This document shows, in pieces, positions 7,094 to 13,440 of a stretch of DNA of 13,440 nt. Numbering within the stretch: position 1 is the stretch's first letter; each line of letters begins with the position of its first letter. The position numbers were made by a program, and so were the translations under genes. Under the pieces are notes generated by a model. That model did not search any database and was not told the DNA's origin. It saw nothing but the letters and a program-made list of their open reading frames with translations. Origin of the DNA: Desulfobulbaceae bacterium (GTDB lineage: Bacteria; Desulfobacterota; Desulfobulbia; Desulfobulbales; DAOVSZ01); assembly GCA_030627725.1 (NCBI GenBank), contig DAOVSZ010000038.1:1-13440 (forward strand), given 5' to 3'.

Positions 7094-8263
7094 TCAAGCG
7101 GCAGTCGGCCCCGGCCCTGATGGACGGCCAATAAGTTGCAGATATTCAGAAGTCGGCGCCCCGGTCCTGCGGGCGCTGCAAAAGTAAATTCCTCGAAAAA
7201 ACAGGGTTTCCTGATACTGGTCCTGTTCAAAAAGCACTTTGGCAAAAATCTTTATTCCCGGGAACAATGACAGAAACTCGCCTGCAAATAAAAGAACACC
7301 TGGATGTTGCATGGCCCCGGGAGCCTGGACAAGAAGAAGGCGAATTTCATTAAGGGATTCTGAGATGGAGGTCATGGCGGAGTCAACAATTTCAAGGCAG
7401 TCGGCTGCCGGCACATTGTTTGTATAGCCCATGTTTTTTGAAACCTGATCAGGCGGCAGCAAATCGATGAAATCCGTGAACCCATAAACAAGGTCCATCT
7501 TCGTCACCATAAGGTATACGGGAATTCTGGCGCCCATTACCCGCATAAGCTGGTTTACTCTGCGCCGTATGCACTGCCCCTTCTCCCTGAGTTCAATTTC
7601 GTCGGCGGCCAGGAGCCTGTCGGCGGCAATATGAACGATGGCACCGCTGACAGGCTCTTTTCGCCGTTGTTTCTTAAGAAGCAGCAGGAACCTTTTCCAT
7701 TCATCCTTGTCCCTCTCTTCGTTCACAGGAACAGAGTATCGCCCGGCGGTGTCGAGGACAATCGATTCCTTAAAGAACCACCAGTCACAGTTTTTTGTAC
7801 CTGACTTTGTGGAGGACAAGGGGACATCGGTGAGAGGAGAGTGGAGCCGCGCCCCGCGCAGGACCGAGGTTTTGCCCGAGCCTGTTTCCCCCAGGCTCAC
7901 AAACCAGGGGAGTACATAGCGGAAGTTCCCCTTTCGGCGCAGCAGTGAAGATCGCAGCTGCTCTAAAGATTCCGCCCAGTGGCTTTCCAGCTCCGCCAGA
8001 TGCAGGGGCTCAACACCTGGCCCCGCAACAACAGCGTCGTCCTCGTCAACCACCTGCTTGATGAATCTTTTTGCTTTGCGCCTGACAATAAATTTTCTAA
8101 TAACAACATAGGCGAGCCACAACCCCAGCAGACCGGCGCCAATGGTTGCCCCGAACCACAGAGGCCAGTCAATCGCCAGGACCAGCAGGTAGAGCAGACC
8201 GACGGCTAATCCGATGAGCAGAAGGATAAGAAGGAAATAGAGGATTTTGCGAATTATTTTCAA
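7094..8263 (-). CDS. tssM: TssM (IcmF/VasK) N-terminal half: two membrane helices plus cytoplasmic GTPase-like domain
   Basis: This is the inner-membrane and cytoplasmic part of TssM, 389 residues. Membrane helices are at about 6-30 and 35-57. The P-loop domain shows Walker A GETGSGKT (125-132), IVLDTAGRY (168-176) and TKMD (254-257, the G4-like motif). The typical FFRGIYFCSARRTGAP follows near 356-370. The frame then stops (TGA at 7094-7096) after a short Gly/Pro tail, whereas TssM normally continues into a third membrane helix. That helix is encoded by the next gene. Removing element copy C puts the two genes in the same frame, but the TGA and a further TAA still lie between them, so the split is not caused by the element alone. 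The start is TTG at 8263, with AAGGG about 9 nt upstream. Possibly a functional two-polypeptide TssM, possibly a decayed one. Confidence 0.93.
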   Translation of the reverse strand: MKIIRKILYFLLILLLIGLAVGLLYLLVLAIDWPLWFGATIGAGLLGLWLAYVVIRKFIVRRKAKRFIKQVVDEDDAVVAGPGVEPLHLAELESHWAESLEQLRSSLLRRKGNFRYVLPWFVSLGETGSGKTSVLRGARLHSPLTDVPLSSTKSGTKNCDWWFFKESIVLDTAGRYSVPVNEERDKDEWKRFLLLLKKQRRKEPVSGAIVHIAADRLLAADEIELREKGQCIRRRVNQLMRVMGARIPVYLMVTKMDLVYGFTDFIDLLPPDQVSKNMGYTNNVPAADCLEIVDSAMTSISESLNEIRLLLVQAPGAMQHPGVLLFAGEFLSLFPGIKIFAKVLFEQDQYQETLFFRGIYFCSARRTGAPTSEYLQLIGRPSGPGPTAA

Positions 8264-8273
8264 AATATTTCCC

Positions 8274-8336
8274 TTAGGAGGTTATCCAAGAATAGCATTT
8301 TTTTTCGTATAACGAAGAGTTTGGGAAAAAGTCCAT
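8274..8336 (-). CDS. Possible 20-residue leader ORF before tssM
   Basis: In the 96-bp gap between tssL and tssM-N, an ATG at 8336 follows a perfect AGGAGG by 9 nt. It opens a 20-codon frame beginning MDFFPNSSLYEKKC that stops with TAA at 8274-8276, ten nt before the TTG start of tssM-N. The peptide is unrecognised. The strong ribosome-binding site and the close junction would suit translational coupling to the weak TTG start, but so short a frame could be chance. Confidence 0.3.
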   Translation of the reverse strand: MDFFPNSSLYEKKCYSWITS

Positions 8337-8359
8337 TCTCGGTCAGCCTCCTAGAGAGT

Positions 8360-9025
8360 TCAATTCCCGAAATAGCCGACAACCATTTCAGAAAGATATT
8401 TGTCTGAAAAATAATAAATTGAGACAAAGATCAGAATCGGCACCAGAATGACCAGCAGGCTCAGTCTAGGCCCCTGCCAAAATGTCAATTCAGATGCCTT
8501 GACCGGATGGTCGTCACCGTATGCGGAAGGGAAAAGGTCTTTGCCAGAGGAGTCCGGCGAGTAATCTTCGATGATGTGCTGCATGTTGGCAAGGCGTATC
8601 TCCGAGAGTTTCTGCTCGTCATTATCATGAAAGTACATGCCTTTAAAACCAAGTCCCAGGCAAAATGCGTATACCTCGCGAACACTATCGGAATCCTTGC
8701 CGAGCTTTTTGAGGCGTGTAAAAAAATCCTTGCCGGCATTGGTCGTATTGAAATACTGTTTCTGCAGTTTTGAATGCAACCATTGGTGCTTATCCGGCCA
8801 CTCTGAACTTAACAGGGTTTCATCAATCCATGCAATGACCGGATACAGGGCCTGTTCCCACTCATTTCGTAAAAAGTTGCCCTTTTCGCTACGGTCGCCG
8901 GACCGTTTCATTAATAATTCATATTTGTTGCTGACCTCCTCGAATGTCGGCTGATTGTTCTTGATATCATTCAACAGATAACAGGTGTAGTGCAGCAGTT
9001 CCGTAAAACAGTCAATTAGTCTCAT
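8360..9025 (-). CDS. tssL: TssL (DotU/ImpK), T6SS inner-membrane complex subunit
   Basis: TssL forms the inner-membrane/cytoplasmic part of the TssJLM complex with TssM and contacts the baseplate through TssK. It has 221 residues. The DotU-type cytoplasmic domain covers about 1-180, with YPVIAWIDETLLSSEW (61-76), FFTRLKKLGKDSDSVREVYA (101-120) and the conserved CLGLGFKGMY (122-131). One membrane helix follows at about 187-206 and only about 15 residues remain after it. There is no OmpA-like peptidoglycan-binding extension, unlike the longer TssL variants. It begins 13 nt after the tssK stop; no strong Shine-Dalgarno precedes the ATG, which suggests translational coupling. Confidence 0.95.
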   Translation of the reverse strand: MRLIDCFTELLHYTCYLLNDIKNNQPTFEEVSNKYELLMKRSGDRSEKGNFLRNEWEQALYPVIAWIDETLLSSEWPDKHQWLHSKLQKQYFNTTNAGKDFFTRLKKLGKDSDSVREVYAFCLGLGFKGMYFHDNDEQKLSEIRLANMQHIIEDYSPDSSGKDLFPSAYGDDHPVKASELTFWQGPRLSLLVILVPILIFVSIYYFSDKYLSEMVVGYFGN

Positions 9026-9038
9026 GGTGAATAGTTAC

Positions 9039-10436
9039 TCAGGTTTTTGAAATAGCGAGTTCGACCGAGACGTCATCCGGAGCCTCATCCCAGTATAGGC
9101 AAATCTGCCTGGAGTTGATAATTTCCTGCCAATGCGGGCTGTTGCTGTCAAGCTTAAAGTAATACGAGTCAGGGCGTTTCGGCAGTCCCGGGGGCGGAAC
9201 CAGCCGGTGCCTTAAGGGAACACCGGGCAACGCCCTGGAAATCATAGTCTGGATTTGCTCGAAACTCCCGATCTTGGCGATCTTTTGCAGAGAACCGACA
9301 ATCTGTTCCTGGTCGCCGGCAGTCTGGACAATAAGGGTATAAGAGTAGCGGGACTTGAAATCCTCAGCTTCAATCTTACAGGAGAAACGGTTTCCTTCTC
9401 TTGTCAGGTATATGAGGTTTTCGCCGGTTATGGCAATGACGTTGAGGCACTCTTCGATAAGCCGTTCCGCTTCCTTGAAACAGCTGCCAAGGTCTTCATG
9501 GTCATATCTAGGCAGAAGTTCGGTACCGTCCCTGAGCTGACCCAGTGCCGTTATCCTGTCGGTAAAAGTGGAAAGCTCACCAACTATCTGCCGGAGCAGA
9601 CCATATACATTCCACGGGTGACTGTGGGGCGATTCGATGATGTGATTTAATGCCGGCATGGCGCGGTTGAGGGCACTCAAGGCAAGCAGGTGCGGCAGAA
9701 AATGGGCCTCAAAGTCTGAGCTTGAGAAACCTTTGGGTATTTTATAGGACTCAAAGACCCGGCTGCGGGAAGTAATCTGCTCGAATATATTCCGCAAGAT
9801 CTGCATGAGTTTTTTCGATGAGGATATCAAGAAGGCAGGCGGTATAAAATTTTCAGTCAGCTTGATCTCGGCGCCGGCCAGCTCTAACTGGGCAATCGGG
9901 ACAAGGTGGTACTCACCGAGGTCCTCAATTTCACTCCCCCAAAAAATCTTCAGGGCATGCTCCATAAAACGGATTTCAGTTGGCGATCCTCCATGATAGG
10001 CATCCCGGACCATTGCCGGCACTACCGACGAGGTGTATCGGGTGTCAATGTCAAATAAATCGGTAGCCCCTTCGGTTGTTGTAACATTTTTCTCGGCCGG
10101 GTTCCATTTACGCAGGCCAAGGTAGACATTAAAAGGCTTACCGTTTTCAAGATCAAGGGGAAGTTCCGAAAAAGACCTGGGTTGAACCACCGCATTACCA
10201 GGAAATTTTATCCAGGTGCCATCCTGAAAAATCGTCTCAACCTGGCTTAGCTCAAAGACGCGGTCCTGGAGAGAAGTCTCCTGAATATCAAGCTGATTGA
10301 CCCCCCAGAAAAAGGGACTTTGATAGTGGAACAAAGGTGCGGCAACGGACCTGGAATACAAATCCGACTGCTGCAGATGGTGAGGCTGCAGAAAAAGTCC
10401 CTGGTGCCAGTAAATTGATTTGTTCGGCTCAATCAT
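9039..10436 (-). CDS. tssK: TssK (VasE/ImpJ), T6SS baseplate-membrane complex adaptor
   Basis: TssK trimers connect the TssF/G baseplate wedge to the cytoplasmic parts of TssL and TssM. At 465 residues it is of normal length. The N-terminus IYWHQGLFLQPHHLQQSDLY is the standard TssK opening, and WGVNQLDIQETSLQDRVFEL follows. Further family features are NPAEKNVTTTEGATDLFD, FIPPAFLISSSKKLMQILRN and, near the C-terminus, RALPGVPLRHRLVPPPGLP and YYFKLDSNSPHWQEI. The ATG at 10436 overlaps the end of tssJ by 8 nt (GATGATTGA), with AAGGGG upstream, so the two genes are translationally coupled. Confidence 0.96.
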   Translation of the reverse strand: MIEPNKSIYWHQGLFLQPHHLQQSDLYSRSVAAPLFHYQSPFFWGVNQLDIQETSLQDRVFELSQVETIFQDGTWIKFPGNAVVQPRSFSELPLDLENGKPFNVYLGLRKWNPAEKNVTTTEGATDLFDIDTRYTSSVVPAMVRDAYHGGSPTEIRFMEHALKIFWGSEIEDLGEYHLVPIAQLELAGAEIKLTENFIPPAFLISSSKKLMQILRNIFEQITSRSRVFESYKIPKGFSSSDFEAHFLPHLLALSALNRAMPALNHIIESPHSHPWNVYGLLRQIVGELSTFTDRITALGQLRDGTELLPRYDHEDLGSCFKEAERLIEECLNVIAITGENLIYLTREGNRFSCKIEAEDFKSRYSYTLIVQTAGDQEQIVGSLQKIAKIGSFEQIQTMISRALPGVPLRHRLVPPPGLPKRPDSYYFKLDSNSPHWQEIINSRQICLYWDEAPDDVSVELAISKT

Positions 10437-10986
10437 CCCGTTTCCCCTTAATGCCGTAGCGCCCCAGGTTAAGCTCTATTGTATAGGGGTCAATGTCAGC
10501 ATACTTTTTCTTCAGAATAAAACCCTTTTTTTTGATCTGAAAGGGAATGTCATAAAGGCGGCATGCCTTCTTGGGGAAAAGATTGTAAAATCCGACCGCG
10601 ATGCCTATATGCCTAGTGTTCTCTTCCCGGTCAAAGGTAATTGTTCTGGTCTGTCCGGGTTCGACAAAAAACCTTCTCACAAAGAGTACATTTTCATCGA
10701 ATCTCTGGGCGTTCAGGAGGTTCTCCACACCTTGTACATGCCCCATGAGATTCTGAAAGGTTTTCTTTTTTTCCAGTTGATAGATAACAACCATGATGGA
10801 ATGCGGATTTCCATCAACCTCATTAAGATACTGATCCGATGTGTACTTCAAGATTATCCCGTCCGCAGCATAATCCCATGACGGTTGCGGAGGCGGGGTT
10901 TTTTTGAAAAAGCAGGAACAGACAGTAAAAAGGCAAAGGAGCAGGCAGAAATAAAGCCTGATTCTTTCTAAAAAAATTTTAGACAT
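10429..10986 (-). CDS. tssJ: TssJ (VasD/SciN), T6SS outer-membrane lipoprotein
   Basis: TssJ anchors the JLM complex to the outer membrane and binds the periplasmic end of TssM. It has 185 residues. A basic N-terminus and hydrophobic stretch (about 10-22) lead to the lipobox-like VCSC with Cys25 as the probable lipidated residue, so a lipoprotein signal peptide is likely. The TssJ core shows YLNEVDGNPHSIMVVIYQL, RFDENVLFVRRFFVEPGQTR and HIGIAVGFYNL, the beta-sandwich region of the family. It is the first gene of the T6SS run here. GAGG about 12 nt upstream of the ATG is the only Shine-Dalgarno candidate, and a candidate promoter lies about 290 nt further up. Confidence 0.93.
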   Translation of the reverse strand: MSKIFLERIRLYFCLLLCLFTVCSCFFKKTPPPQPSWDYAADGIILKYTSDQYLNEVDGNPHSIMVVIYQLEKKKTFQNLMGHVQGVENLLNAQRFDENVLFVRRFFVEPGQTRTITFDREENTRHIGIAVGFYNLFPKKACRLYDIPFQIKKKGFILKKKYADIDPYTIELNLGRYGIKGKRDD

Positions 10987-11006
10987 TTACTACAGACCTC
11001 ATAAAT

Positions 11007-11068
11007 ACGAATGACTCAAGATTTACAGGCAGTTAACCTGTTCCGTTTATCATTCGTTACCACGAATG
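11007..11068. promoter_or_regulatory. Inverted ACGAATG repeats in the tssJ leader, possible operator or hairpin
   Basis: CATTCGT (11051-11057) and ACGAATG (11062-11068) form a perfect 7-bp inverted repeat with a 4-nt spacer. A further ACGAATGA at 11007-11014 is also inverted relative to TCATTCGT at 11050-11057. The site lies 20-80 nt upstream of the tssJ start and downstream of the promoter candidate. It could bind a dimeric regulator or fold in the mRNA leader; nothing in the sequence decides between these. Confidence 0.35.
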
Positions 11069-11105
11069 GCGGAAAAAAAAAATGGTTTTTTGCAATGGGA
11101 AAGAA

Positions 11106-11219
11106 ATGTACAGTGTCAGCAAGCTGGTTTTCGGCTGGCTGACGGAATGTGGCTGGAATTCCAAGAAACTGGTCGTGGGCGGCTGGATATACGATTTGAC
11201 ACTGGCAGGTGGGGATTAA
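11106..11219 (+). CDS. Possible 37-residue small ORF antisense to the operon leader
   Basis: A plus-strand ATG at 11106 is preceded by GGGAAAGAA and opens a 37-codon frame ending TAA TGA. The peptide contains KLVFGWLTECGW and LVVGGWIYDLTLAGG, Trp/Gly-rich and rather hydrophobic. It matches no family known to me. It is the only plus-strand frame with any ribosome-binding signal in the gap and may well be chance. Confidence 0.15.
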   Translation: MYSVSKLVFGWLTECGWNSKKLVVGGWIYDLTLAGGD

Positions 11220-11277
11220 TGACTAAAACAATGGCAGAAAAATCAACACAATAACATGTTAACTTTTTTGGGAACAA

Positions 11278-11307
11278 TTTATATACGCCAAGATAATCAG
11301 AAATCAA
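11278..11307 (-). promoter_or_regulatory. Candidate sigma-70 promoter for the T6SS operon
   Basis: On the minus strand, TTGATT (11307-11302) and TATAAA (11283-11278) are separated by 18 bp. It lies just after the metV stop and about 290 nt before tssJ, leaving room for a long leader with the ACGAATG inverted repeat. Based on consensus resemblance only; no sigma-54 site was recognised in the gap. Confidence 0.3.
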
Positions 11308-11334
11308 CTTAACCGAACTATGTATATAAAATCA

Positions 11335-12012
11335 CTACTTGATCAAAAGGTCTTCTCTGACAATTGTTCTCACCCCGCCGTGAGTTGATTTTGACCAGTC
11401 GTGCGGCTGTTGAATTTCATCAAGGCTTTCGAGCGTTCCAAGTTGCTCCATTCTCTTGATTATCAATATCCATGCGCAGTCAACGTCAGGTGAGATCTCG
11501 CATTTGCCGTTGTCGCATCCGCCGCACGGTCCGTTCTGCAGGCTCTTGGAGCAACGCGCTATGGGGCATATGCCTCCTGTGAGATGAAGTATGCATGCCC
11601 CGCATCCGGCACACATCTCCGCCCACTTTCCATGTTCCACTGTAGCTCCATAGAATGCCGTATTCAGTCCCGGGAAAACCGGCACGGCGCCGATATGCTC
11701 AGCCAGACAGTTTACGCCCACACCACAGGCCAGGGAGAGAACAGCATCAATTTTGTCGTTCTTCACCCTCTCGATTATCTGATCTATATACTCCGGATCA
11801 CATTGTCTGACCTCACAGCCCTCAAAAATCTCCTTTTCGGCGCCGTCTTTCTTAAATCCGATTCTAAGTGCGGCAGACACGGTCTTTACTTCCTGTTCGC
11901 CTCCGGCGAAACATACGGTTACGCAGGTCCCGCACCCCACAACAAGAATTCTGTTATATTTTTCCAGAAATCCCTTGATTTCACCCAAAGGTTTTCTTTC
12001 TGCTGTAATCAT
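11335..12012 (-). CDS. metV: MetV-like protein (methylenetetrahydrofolate reductase C-terminal domain family)
   Basis: MetV is the small cysteine-rich partner of MetF in methylenetetrahydrofolate reductases of Wood-Ljungdahl organisms, where it links MetF to iron-sulfur electron carriers. It has 225 residues. N-terminal part: VVGCGTCVTVC (24-34), Cys66/71 and LACGVGVNC (94-102). C-terminal part: CAGCGAC (134-140), Cys149, Cys154, GPCGGC (161-166), GKCE (169-172) and DCAW (178-181), the typical end of the family. AAGGAG is 6 nt before the ATG, and the gene starts 16 nt after the flavoprotein stop, so they share a transcript. No metF is visible; it may lie beyond the right edge or elsewhere. 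Confidence 0.85.
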   Translation of the reverse strand: MITAERKPLGEIKGFLEKYNRILVVGCGTCVTVCFAGGEQEVKTVSAALRIGFKKDGAEKEIFEGCEVRQCDPEYIDQIIERVKNDKIDAVLSLACGVGVNCLAEHIGAVPVFPGLNTAFYGATVEHGKWAEMCAGCGACILHLTGGICPIARCSKSLQNGPCGGCDNGKCEISPDVDCAWILIIKRMEQLGTLESLDEIQQPHDWSKSTHGGVRTIVREDLLIK

Positions 12013-12028
12013 TTATTACTCCTTGAAA

Positions 12029-13440
12029 TCAAACAACCGAGGCGAGCTTTTCACGCATCGCATCCGCCTGCTGTTGACATGCCTGCACTGACAAATTTCC
12101 GGCTTCCAGGATATCGATACAGTCCCCTCCGACCCCTATCTCATCAAGAACATTCTTTACTCTTCCTATGCGCTGTTTCAACCTGTCCTCCATCCCTGGA
12201 TACGGACAGGCTTCGGAGCAGGTATACGTCACCACTCCCTTTGCCCCAAGTTCGAATGGAGATAGAAGATCCGGCACACTAAGCCTGGCCGTACATGGTA
12301 TTACCATGCGTAATGTGGTTCCTGTCTGATTTGCCGCCGGCACCAAATCCTTTCTGTCCAGTATGCCGTATGAACAGCAGAAAACCACCACATCGGGCTG
12401 CACGGCCGCATCTTCGAACAGAGGTTCCAGACGCTCTTTCATCATGTTCGTACCGAACTTATCAACAATGATTATGCCGGCCGGGCACTCTGCCGCACAC
12501 AGGCCGCATGCCTGACATTTAATATCCGGCATCATTGCAGAACCTTTTTCTATGCGCGGCACGTCAAACGGACAGAGACGCACACATGTAAGGCACGCGG
12601 CGCACATGCCTAAATCCGCAACAACAGCGCCTGACAGACAATTCATGCACCGTCTTGCCTCCATGATCGCCTGTTCCTCTGTAAGTGCGCCCTCAATCTC
12701 AAAAAACCCCTTTATACGTTCCGAGGCTGATACAACTGGGGGTATGAGGCGCTCGACATGAGGTATATGTTTTATGGTTTCATCCGGCAGATCCCCAAGA
12801 GGTTCCAGTATATCTTCTTCAACAGGTTGTATTGCGCCTGTCTCTATGTAGGCCGCAACAGCGGAAGCAGCCATGTGACCCTGACGCACTGCCTGAATTG
12901 CCGCACCCGGCCCGGTCGTAACCTCACCGCAGGCAAACACTCCTTGCATGGAGGTGGCAAGCGTGTTTGGATCAAAGGCCAGACGGCCAAATTTGTTTTT
13001 TTCAACCGCAGAGTCTTCCAGACATTTCAAATCCGCCTTCTGGCCAATGGAAAATATTATTGTATCCGCAGTTACCGTGGTAAGTGAGTCGTCATCATAT
13101 TTCGGGCTGAATCTGCCGGTTTCATCAAATACGGACACGCATTTTCTGAATACAATGGACTCGGCTACGCCGTCCCCTTTAATCTCGTTCGGTCCCACAG
13201 AACAAAGCAACTGCACATTTTCCTCTTGTGCCTCATTGATCTCCCATTCCCATGCAGGCATTTCCTCCCTTGATTCAAGGCCTGCCATGGTGACATTTTC
13301 AGCGCCCAGGCGGACCGCAACACGCGCCACATCTATGGCAACGTTTCCGCCTCCAATGACAACTACATTTTTCCCGATCTCCATACCCGAACCCGTGGCA
13401 GCAGCCTTTAAAAACGGGATTGCAAAAAGCACGCCTTTAC
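12029..13440 (-). CDS. GltD/HdrA-like FAD/NAD(P) oxidoreductase with two [4Fe-4S] motifs and an MvhD-like C-terminus, 5'-truncated
   Basis: Probable electron-transfer flavoprotein serving the MetV/MetF reaction. The frame is open to the window edge (KGVLFAIPF is typical internal GltD-type sequence), so the N-terminal FAD fold is missing; residue numbers count from the GTG at 13432. A Rossmann dinucleotide site VVVIGGGNVAIDVARVAVRL (23-42) is followed by ADTIIFSIGQKADL (122-135) and the FAD-closing GVFACGEVTTGPGAAIQAVR (164-183). Two ferredoxin motifs are CxxCxxCxxxCP at 277-288 and 306-317, with a further pair C262/C265. The C-terminal about 120 residues resemble MvhD, with Cys at 352, 353, 380, 405 and 409, but with FCCSYG where MvhD usually has CxxC. 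It may confurcate or bifurcate electrons between NAD(P)H, ferredoxin and a partner such as HdrABC; that is inference. Confidence 0.85.
   Translation of the reverse strand, partial: KGVLFAIPFLKAAATGSGMEIGKNVVVIGGGNVAIDVARVAVRLGAENVTMAGLESREEMPAWEWEINEAQEENVQLLCSVGPNEIKGDGVAESIVFRKCVSVFDETGRFSPKYDDDSLTTVTADTIIFSIGQKADLKCLEDSAVEKNKFGRLAFDPNTLATSMQGVFACGEVTTGPGAAIQAVRQGHMAASAVAAYIETGAIQPVEEDILEPLGDLPDETIKHIPHVERLIPPVVSASERIKGFFEIEGALTEEQAIMEARRCMNCLSGAVVADLGMCAACLTCVRLCPFDVPRIEKGSAMMPDIKCQACGLCAAECPAGIIIVDKFGTNMMKERLEPLFEDAAVQPDVVVFCCSYGILDRKDLVPAANQTGTTLRMVIPCTARLSVPDLLSPFELGAKGVVTYTCSEACPYPGMEDRLKQRIGRVKNVLDEIGVGGDCIDILEAGNLSVQACQQQADAMREKLASVV

Larger units (their letters stand above)
10987..11334. 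other. Intergenic region between metV and the T6SS operon
   Basis: This 348-bp stretch has no convincing gene and is the only long gap in the window. It holds a sigma-70-like promoter candidate (11278-11307), inverted ACGAATG repeats (11007-11068) and a short hairpin (GTCAGC at 11115-11120 against GCTGAC at 11138-11143). No hairpin with a T-run is seen after the metV stop, so no clear terminator separates the two clusters. Confidence 0.6.

Noticed and set aside
7006..7245. 79-codon minus-strand frame spanning the end of tssM-N and copy C, considered as frameshifted TssM
   Set aside because: It reads into the mobile element and does not join the tssM-C frame. With the element removed the two halves are already in the same frame, so a single frameshift does not explain the split.
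11115..11143. Hairpin as a transcription terminator for metV
   Set aside because: The stem is short and imperfect, no T-run follows on either strand, and it lies about 190 bp after the metV stop.
11584..12282. 232-codon plus-strand open frame
   Set aside because: Antisense to metV and the end of the flavoprotein, both clearly recognised. The translation has no family features.

Overview
The window is almost entirely coding, and every confident gene lies on the minus strand, so transcription runs from high to low coordinates. It carries eight reading frames of a type VI secretion system (T6SS) structural operon. Upstream, at the right edge, are two genes of a one-carbon/electron-transfer (Wood-Ljungdahl type) cluster. 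MetV next to a GltD/HdrA-like flavoprotein fused to ferredoxin and MvhD-like modules suggests an anaerobic sulfate-reducing or syntrophic deltaproteobacterium (Desulfobacterota). That placement is inferred from gene content, not from a marker gene.

In transcription order: 13440-12029 is a 5'-truncated flavin/iron-sulfur oxidoreductase, and 12012-11335 is metV. A gap of about 350 bp follows (11334-10987) with a candidate promoter and an inverted repeat. The T6SS genes are tssJ (10986-10429), tssK (10436-9039), tssL (9025-8360), tssM in two pieces (8263-7094 and 6911-3750), tssA (3614-2022), tssB (1897-1409) and the first 390 codons of tssC (1172-1). Together they encode the membrane complex (JLM), a baseplate/membrane-complex adaptor (K), the sheath cap/assembly protein (A) and the contractile sheath (BC). 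Hcp, TssE/F/G, ClpV and VgrG are not in the window and would be expected beyond the left edge.

Two things stand out. First, three copies of a non-autonomous, MITE-like mobile element sit at the tssB/tssC, tssM/tssA and tssM-N/tssM-C junctions. Each has inverted ends of the form GTAA...TTAC, an 8-9 bp target duplication and one very long hairpin. Each landed on a stop or start codon, so the reading frames survived with only small edits: a rebuilt stop, one changed last residue, a new upstream start for tssA, and a start codon duplicated in the target repeat. Second, TssM is unusual. Its GTPase half and its periplasmic half are separate genes, the periplasmic half has a tandemly duplicated beta-rich domain, and it ends in a SPOR-like (peptidoglycan-binding) domain, while TssL has no peptidoglycan-binding extension. 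A REP-like palindrome between tssA and tssB adds to the repeat load of this operon.
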